Shown piece by piece: positions 13,966-18,144 of a DNA stretch of 18,144 nucleotides. The notes beneath the pieces are model-generated. The model worked only from the letters and a program-made list of their open reading frames with translations. It ran no database searches and was not told the origin of the DNA. This DNA is from Aalborgiella sp043769295. Lineage in GTDB: Bacteria > Pseudomonadota > Gammaproteobacteria > Burkholderiales > Burkholderiaceae_C. A program made the position numbers and the translations under genes. The stretch lies in NCBI GenBank assembly GCA_043769295.1, contig JAYVJL010000175.1, positions 1 through 18,144 on the forward strand, given 5' to 3'. The first letter of the stretch is position 1. Every line of letters begins with the position of its first letter.

Positions 13966-14006
13966 CCCATGCCTTAGCATCCTAAAAAGTGCTGTGCATG
14001 GGTTTT
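13966..14006 (+). terminator. Rho-independent terminator after asd
   Basis: CCCATGC (13966-13972) pairs with GCATGGG (13996-14002), with an inner AGCA/TGCT extension (13976-13979 with 13990-13993), followed by TTTT (14003-14006). It ends the leu-asd transcripts before fimV. Confidence 0.7.
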
Positions 14007-14109
14007 GCGTATGTATATAGTTGCTTAGTTGCAACATTTGGTTTCTAAATGCGCTTAATGTCTTTATGCTTGCTGCTTGTGTCCGTACAGTAGAACTCGT
14101 CTCAGCTTT

Positions 14110-14139
14110 TTGACCTAAGTTATTGATGCAAGTTGAAAT
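14110..14139 (+). promoter_or_regulatory. Candidate fimV promoter
   Basis: TTGACC (14110-14115) and TGAAAT (14134-14139) are 18 bp apart, matching -35 at 5 of 6 and -10 at 4 of 6 positions. Transcription would start near 14146, about 20 nt before the fimV ATG. Between the asd terminator and this site there is also a small hairpin, GTTGC/GCAAC at 14020-14035, of unknown meaning. Confidence 0.35.
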
Positions 14140-14167
14140 TTAGTGATAAGAACAAAGCCATTTAGCG

Positions 14168-16771
14168 ATGCCTCATAAGAAATTAACAGCAACCATGCAT
14201 ATCAAATCAAGCCCCACTTTACGCACTGCCACGCTCACAACGGGTGCGTCATGGCATACGACAGCCATCACGGCGGCTTTGGGTGTTTTATTAAGCACGG
14301 CGCATCTGAATGCTCAAGCATTGGCTTTAGGTCCTATCACTTCTTTGTCTGCGCTGGGGGAACCTCTGGCTGCGGGCATTGCAGTGCCTGAAATCACTCC
14401 GGAAGAATTCTCCAGCCTGAAAGTCACACTGGCCACACCCGATGGTTTCAAGGCGGCGGGCATGGACTACAACCCAGCGCTGTCATCCGCCCAATTTACC
14501 TTGAATCGCCGTCCCGACGGCACCACGTATTTGTTGCTCCGCAGTGACAAAATGGTGACCGACCCGTTTGTCAATCTGGTGGTAACAGCCAAGTGGTCCA
14601 ACGGGCAAATTGTCCGCAACTACACTTTGCTGCTCGACCCACCAACTTCGCGTCAAAGTGAAACAAGCACCATCACCGCACCGCTGACGGCCCTACCTCC
14701 AGCTCCTGCGCCGGCACGCTCTGCTGCGCCCGCACCAGCTCCCAGATCAGAACCGTTAACTGCTGCTTCCGCCGCTGCACTTACCCCGGCGCCTGCGGTT
14801 GCCGCGCGGCCTGCGGTCGAAGCCAAACCCAGCCCGGTTCAAGCGACCAAGCAGTCAGCGGCTACACCACCCCCAGCGCCAGGGTCTAAAAACAACGGTG
14901 AACAGGTCAAAATCGCCGCCGGTGACACGGCTGGCAAGATAGCCGCCAACAACCGTCCGGCCAATGTGTCCCTGGATCAAATGCTGATCGCCATGTTGCG
15001 CGGTAACCCGGACGCATTTGTAGGCAACAACATCAATCGCTTAAAGTCGGGTGCTATTTTGTCACTCCCCACCAGCGAAGAGGCGCAGGCCATTCCAGAT
15101 AGCACCGCACGCCAAGCTGTGCTGGCGCAAAGCAAAGATTTCAACGGTTTCAGGCGCAAACTGGCTGAAAATGTGCCAAATGTCGCGTCCAAATCAGCAG
15201 ATCGCCAAGCCGGCGGAAAAATCGAAGCCAAAGTAGAAGATCGCAAAGCGGCCGCTGCGACGCCAGACAAACTCACCCTGTCCAAAGGCAGCCTGAATGC
15301 AGACCCGAAGGCTACTGCCAAGGACGGCAAAGACAATTCCGACAAAATTGCCAAAGAACGGCAGGCCAAAGACGATGCAGCGCGCGTGGCTGAATTGTCT
15401 AAAAACATCACTGACCTGAATAAAATTGCTGGCACCACGCCAGCAGTGCCGGTCAAACCGGCAGCGGGCAATGCACCTGCGGCACCAGCATCCCCATCCA
15501 CAACAGCAGCGACATCACCAGCGGCTGCAGGTAAAGCGGCAAGTGCCGTGACCCTGACAGCGCCCACAGCAGTGGTTGCAGCCACAACACCAGTCTCTGC
15601 GCCCGCAGCAACGAACGCAGCACCTGCGGCTACTACTTCTACAACTTCTGCAACTCCTGCTACGCCCGCCGCGACAGGCGCACCAGCGGCAGCGACTCCC
15701 GCACCTGCGACCGTAACAACACCAGCCGCAGCTACGACACCACAAGCGACGCCTGCTGTGTCTGTCAAACCGGTGGTTGTCGCCAAAGCACCGGTCTCAG
15801 AGCCCAGCTTTTTGGACGACTTGATGGGTAACCCTGCTGTCTTACCCGCTGCAGGTGGCTTGTTGGTCCTGCTGGCAGCCGGTGGTTTGTACGCCGCGCG
15901 CAAGCGTAAAAATCGGGTTGAAGAAGATCTAGACACAGAGTTTGAAGAGCAGTCTTTCTTCAACACCACCAGCCACGCCACTGACGTGCATGAAGAAGCC
16001 TTGATCTCCCCTGTCGCAGTTGACACACCTACGACGGCTGCTGGACCGACATTTGACCTGCCGGCAATGCCCGTTGCAACTGAAACACCTGTCGCATTGG
16101 CACCGATGACGATGCCAGAACTGCCAACGCGGGCCGTCGCACAAGCAGCTGCTCCGCTGACGGCTGCACTGGCTGAGGATAAATTTCCTGATTTCACCCC
16201 ATCCGAATTTTCTGAACGGACGGTTGCGCAGCTGGACCCAGAATCTGCCAAATCGCCCGCTTCTGTCGATCTGGACCTGGATTTTGACTTTGCATCTGAC
16301 TTCCCTGCTGCTGCGCCATCGCCAAGCCCAGTTGTCGCAGAAATCAAACCAGCCGCTGCGCCTGTGGCCGCTATAGATCATCATTCGCTTGATTTTGACA
16401 TGCCTGCTTTATCGGCAACGGGTGCGGGTGCGGCTGTAGCCGCAGCTGCTGCAGCCACAGCGGCGCATGTCTCTCACACAACCCAAGCGACTCAAGCCCC
16501 AGCAGTGGCGCCTGCGGCACTAGCCAACCATGTGGCGCCGTTAGATTTCAACATGGATAGCCTGTCGCTTGACCTTAACGCCAACAACAAGCAAACCAGT
16601 GCAGCCGCAGCCAATGCGATTGGCCCGCTGGAAACCAAGCTGGCCTTGGCGCAAGAGTTTCGTGCCATCGGCGACGCAACGGGTGCCAAAATGCTGGCGC
16701 AGGAGGTCATTGCTTTGGCCTCTGGTAGTCTCAAAATCAAGGCGGAAACCTTGTTGACCGAGATTGGTTAA
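14168..16771 (+). CDS. fimV: FimV-like polar hub / peptidoglycan-binding membrane protein
   Basis: FimV proteins are inner-membrane proteins that bind peptidoglycan and organise cell-pole assemblies such as type IV pili. In 867 residues I see a signal peptide (hydrophobic core near 32-46, cleavage after NAQA at about 51), the FimV N-terminal domain starting ALALGPITSLSALGEPL (about 52-160), and a Pro/Ala linker. A LysM-like domain follows at about 244-300 (EQVKIAAGDTAGKIAANNRP, ending GAILSLPT). A long Ala/Thr/Pro tract (about 423-545) precedes one transmembrane helix (about 556-575, then RKRKNR). The cytoplasmic part is acidic (DLDLDFDF), and the conserved FimV C-terminal motif lies at about 818-867 (KLALAQEFRAIGDATGAKM...LLTEIG). 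Another in-frame ATG at 14195 is equally possible, since neither start has a strong ribosome binding site. The fimV-truA-trpF order is common in beta- and gammaproteobacteria. Confidence 0.92.
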   Translation: MPHKKLTATMHIKSSPTLRTATLTTGASWHTTAITAALGVLLSTAHLNAQALALGPITSLSALGEPLAAGIAVPEITPEEFSSLKVTLATPDGFKAAGMDYNPALSSAQFTLNRRPDGTTYLLLRSDKMVTDPFVNLVVTAKWSNGQIVRNYTLLLDPPTSRQSETSTITAPLTALPPAPAPARSAAPAPAPRSEPLTAASAAALTPAPAVAARPAVEAKPSPVQATKQSAATPPPAPGSKNNGEQVKIAAGDTAGKIAANNRPANVSLDQMLIAMLRGNPDAFVGNNINRLKSGAILSLPTSEEAQAIPDSTARQAVLAQSKDFNGFRRKLAENVPNVASKSADRQAGGKIEAKVEDRKAAAATPDKLTLSKGSLNADPKATAKDGKDNSDKIAKERQAKDDAARVAELSKNITDLNKIAGTTPAVPVKPAAGNAPAAPASPSTTAATSPAAAGKAASAVTLTAPTAVVAATTPVSAPAATNAAPAATTSTTSATPATPAATGAPAAATPAPATVTTPAAATTPQATPAVSVKPVVVAKAPVSEPSFLDDLMGNPAVLPAAGGLLVLLAAGGLYAARKRKNRVEEDLDTEFEEQSFFNTTSHATDVHEEALISPVAVDTPTTAAGPTFDLPAMPVATETPVALAPMTMPELPTRAVAQAAAPLTAALAEDKFPDFTPSEFSERTVAQLDPESAKSPASVDLDLDFDFASDFPAAAPSPSPVVAEIKPAAAPVAAIDHHSLDFDMPALSATGAGAAVAAAAAATAAHVSHTTQATQAPAVAPAALANHVAPLDFNMDSLSLDLNANNKQTSAAAANAIGPLETKLALAQEFRAIGDATGAKMLAQEVIALASGSLKIKAETLLTEIG

Positions 16772-16791
16772 ATTGATCGTCTGGCCGTGTT

Positions 16792-17586
16792 GTGCGAATA
16801 GCGCTAGGGGTTAGCTACAACGGTAGCGCCTACGAAGGTTGGCAAAGCCAGCTCTCCGGTCTGACGGTTCAAGACAAACTAGAGGCTGCTTTGGGTAAAT
16901 TCACCCAAAGCAGGGTCTCTATTTTATGCGCTGGCCGTACCGACTCTGGCGTTCATGGCTTGATGCAAGTGGTGCATTTTGACACCGAGGCCGAGCGCGA
17001 AACCAACTCCTGGGTGCGCGGCACCAACGCCTACCTGCCCAAAGACATCGCCGTTCAGTGGGCGCAGGTCGTACCCAGAGAATTCCACTGCCGTGCCAGT
17101 GCCACCGCACGACGCTATGCCTATGTGGTGTTGGAATCTGCGGTACGCCCCAGCGTCGAAGCCGGTCGCGTCGGCTGGGTTTACCGTGGTTTGGACGCTG
17201 ATGCCATGCAACAAGCGGCTGGTTATCTGCTCGGCGAACACGATTTCAGCTCTTTTCGCGCTTCCGCTTGCCAGGCTTTGTCCCCCGTCAAAACCATGCA
17301 GCGCATCGACATTTCTCACCGTGGCGAGCCCATGCAACGCTACTGGCGCTTTGAATTCGAGGCCAATGCTTTTTTGCACCACATGATCCGCAACCTCATG
17401 GGCTGCCTGCTGATGGTGGGTGATGGCCGCAAGCCGCCAGAATGGATACTGGACGTGCTCGCCAAACGCGATCGTGATGCTGCAGCCCCGACTTTTTCAC
17501 CAGACGGTCTGTACTTTTTAGGCCCCGTTTATCCGTCACAATGGGGGATTCCGACCAAAACGGCCGCTTTTGACTGGCTTCCTTGA
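16792..17586 (+). CDS. truA: tRNA pseudouridine synthase A (positions 38-40)
   Basis: It converts uridines 38-40 in the anticodon stem of many tRNAs to pseudouridine. The 264 residues begin MRIALGVSYNGSAYEGWQSQ, with the catalytic Asp51 in GRTDSGVHG, then FHCRASATARRYAYVV and a C-terminal NAFLHHMIRNLMG segment, all typical of TruA. The start is GTG at 16792, since no in-frame ATG is available before the conserved N-terminus, and no clear ribosome binding site is seen. It begins 20 nt after fimV, and trpF starts on the base after its stop, so the three are probably co-transcribed. Confidence 0.96.
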   Translation: MRIALGVSYNGSAYEGWQSQLSGLTVQDKLEAALGKFTQSRVSILCAGRTDSGVHGLMQVVHFDTEAERETNSWVRGTNAYLPKDIAVQWAQVVPREFHCRASATARRYAYVVLESAVRPSVEAGRVGWVYRGLDADAMQQAAGYLLGEHDFSSFRASACQALSPVKTMQRIDISHRGEPMQRYWRFEFEANAFLHHMIRNLMGCLLMVGDGRKPPEWILDVLAKRDRDAAAPTFSPDGLYFLGPVYPSQWGIPTKTAAFDWLP

Positions 17587-18144
17587 ATGATGAATTTGCC
17601 TTTTGCCCAGCGCACCCGCATAAAAATCTGCGGTTTAACCCGCGAACAAGACGTTGATGCCGCTGTTGCCGCCGGTGCTGACGCCATCGGTTTTGTGCTC
17701 TACAAAGCCAGCCCGCGCTACGTGTCACCCGAGCGCGCCGCCGGACTGGCGCGCCGTTTGCCGCCTTTTGTGACACCCGTGCTGCTGTTTGTCAATGAAG
17801 ATACTGCAAATATAATAGCAGCTCAGGCAATAAACACGCCGGCTATCATCCAATTTCATGGTGATGAAACGCCTGAGATGTGCAACGCCGTCCAACGCCG
17901 CTTTATCCGCGCCGCCCGTATTCCCCTAGGACAAGAGAACGTTGATAAGGCCGCCCGGTTTGACCTAGTAAAATACGTTCAAGATTACTCACAAGCCCAG
18001 GCCATCCTGCTCGACGCCCACGTCGAGGGTTATGGTGGCGGCGGAAAAACATTCAATTGGTCACTGCTTCCAACAAACGTCAACGCTCACCTCGTCTTGA
18101 GTGGTGGGCTGAACGCTGCCAACGTGACCGATGGCATTTTGCAG
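17587..18144 (+). CDS. trpF: Phosphoribosylanthranilate isomerase (partial, 3' end outside window)
   Basis: It isomerises phosphoribosylanthranilate to the carboxyphenylamino-deoxyribulose phosphate in tryptophan synthesis, using a TIM barrel. The 186 visible residues include the general base Cys15 in RIKICGLT, AGADAIGFVLY, SPRYVSPE, QFHGDETPE, the general acid Asp in LLDAHVEGYGGGGKTF, and LSGGLNAANV. The frame stays open to the window end. About 20-35 residues should be missing. The start is ATG 17587 directly after the truA stop, or the next codon, also ATG. Residues about 73-87 (TANIIAAQAINTPAI) are encoded by copy D of the dispersed repeat, which is more AT-rich than the flanking codons. 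In the homologues I can recall, the spacing from VN to QFHGDE looks the same, so length seems unchanged. Confidence 0.95.
   Translation, partial: MMNLPFAQRTRIKICGLTREQDVDAAVAAGADAIGFVLYKASPRYVSPERAAGLARRLPPFVTPVLLFVNEDTANIIAAQAINTPAIIQFHGDETPEMCNAVQRRFIRAARIPLGQENVDKAARFDLVKYVQDYSQAQAILLDAHVEGYGGGGKTFNWSLLPTNVNAHLVLSGGLNAANVTDGILQ
17806..17848 (-). repeat. Dispersed AT-rich repeat, copy D, inside trpF
   Basis: The 30-nt core 17812-17841 is about 26 of 30 identical to the reverse complement of intergenic copy A and about 24 of 30 to that of copy C, by eye. On the plus strand it includes AGGCAATAAACACGCCGGCT. The trpF frame reads through it. At one codon, copies A and C read TAG in this frame while trpF has CAG. 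Confidence 0.75.

Noticed and set aside
14277..14310. Possible fifth copy of the dispersed repeat (GGTGTTTTATTAAGCACGGC) in the fimV signal-peptide region
   Set aside because: Only TTTATT and scattered bases agree. The arms and spacing do not fit, and the stretch encodes a normal hydrophobic signal peptide.
14977..16347. 456-codon open frame on the minus strand opposite fimV
   Set aside because: It mirrors the Ala/Thr/Pro tract of FimV and is itself low-complexity (Ala/Gly/Val/Ser). No ribosome binding site or known motif supports it.

Overview
The window looks like a chromosomal core-metabolism segment from a betaproteobacterium of the order Burkholderiales, most likely family Comamonadaceae (Rhodoferax/Polaromonas-like). 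This rests on gene order (mdh and a CitE-like gene opposite gntR-sdhCDAB-sdhE-gltA, then leuCDB-asd-fimV-truA-trpF), the protein types, and dense moderate-to-high GC coding. The genus is inference. There are no tRNA or rRNA genes, CRISPR arrays, insertion sequences or phage genes.

Left part, minus strand (1-2957): mdh is read first, followed 6 nt later by a CitE/HpcH-family gene, then a small secreted protein of unknown function, then the 5' part of acnB running off the left edge. mdh and acnB are TCA-cycle enzymes, so this looks like a TCA operon carrying two less understood genes. The 153-nt gap before acnB holds a short dispersed repeat that also forms a tiny plus-strand ORF with a good ribosome binding site.

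Divergent control region (2958-3089): a perfect 12-bp palindrome lies between the mdh promoter and the start of a HutC/UTRA-type GntR regulator. It falls inside the regulator's own predicted promoter, which seems to give a leaderless or nearly leaderless mRNA. This suggests an autoregulated switch between the mdh and sdh arms.

Right part, plus strand (3090-18144): the regulator is followed by sdhC-sdhD-sdhA-sdhB-sdhE (complete succinate dehydrogenase plus its FAD-assembly factor) and gltA, ending at a strong hairpin terminator. leuC-leuD-leuB (isopropylmalate isomerase and dehydrogenase) follow from a new promoter, then asd (aspartate-semialdehyde dehydrogenase) with its own terminator. Last come fimV (polar peptidoglycan-binding hub protein), truA (tRNA pseudouridine synthase) and the 5' part of trpF (tryptophan synthesis), truncated by the window edge.

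No dramatic new system is visible. The most unusual structure is a roughly 45-bp AT-rich repeat in four copies: two between genes (near 298 and 11507) and two inside coding sequence (citE-like near 1690, and trpF near 17825). In trpF the gene reads in frame through the repeat, with a sense codon where two other copies have a stop. No gene-free stretch exceeds 300 bases.
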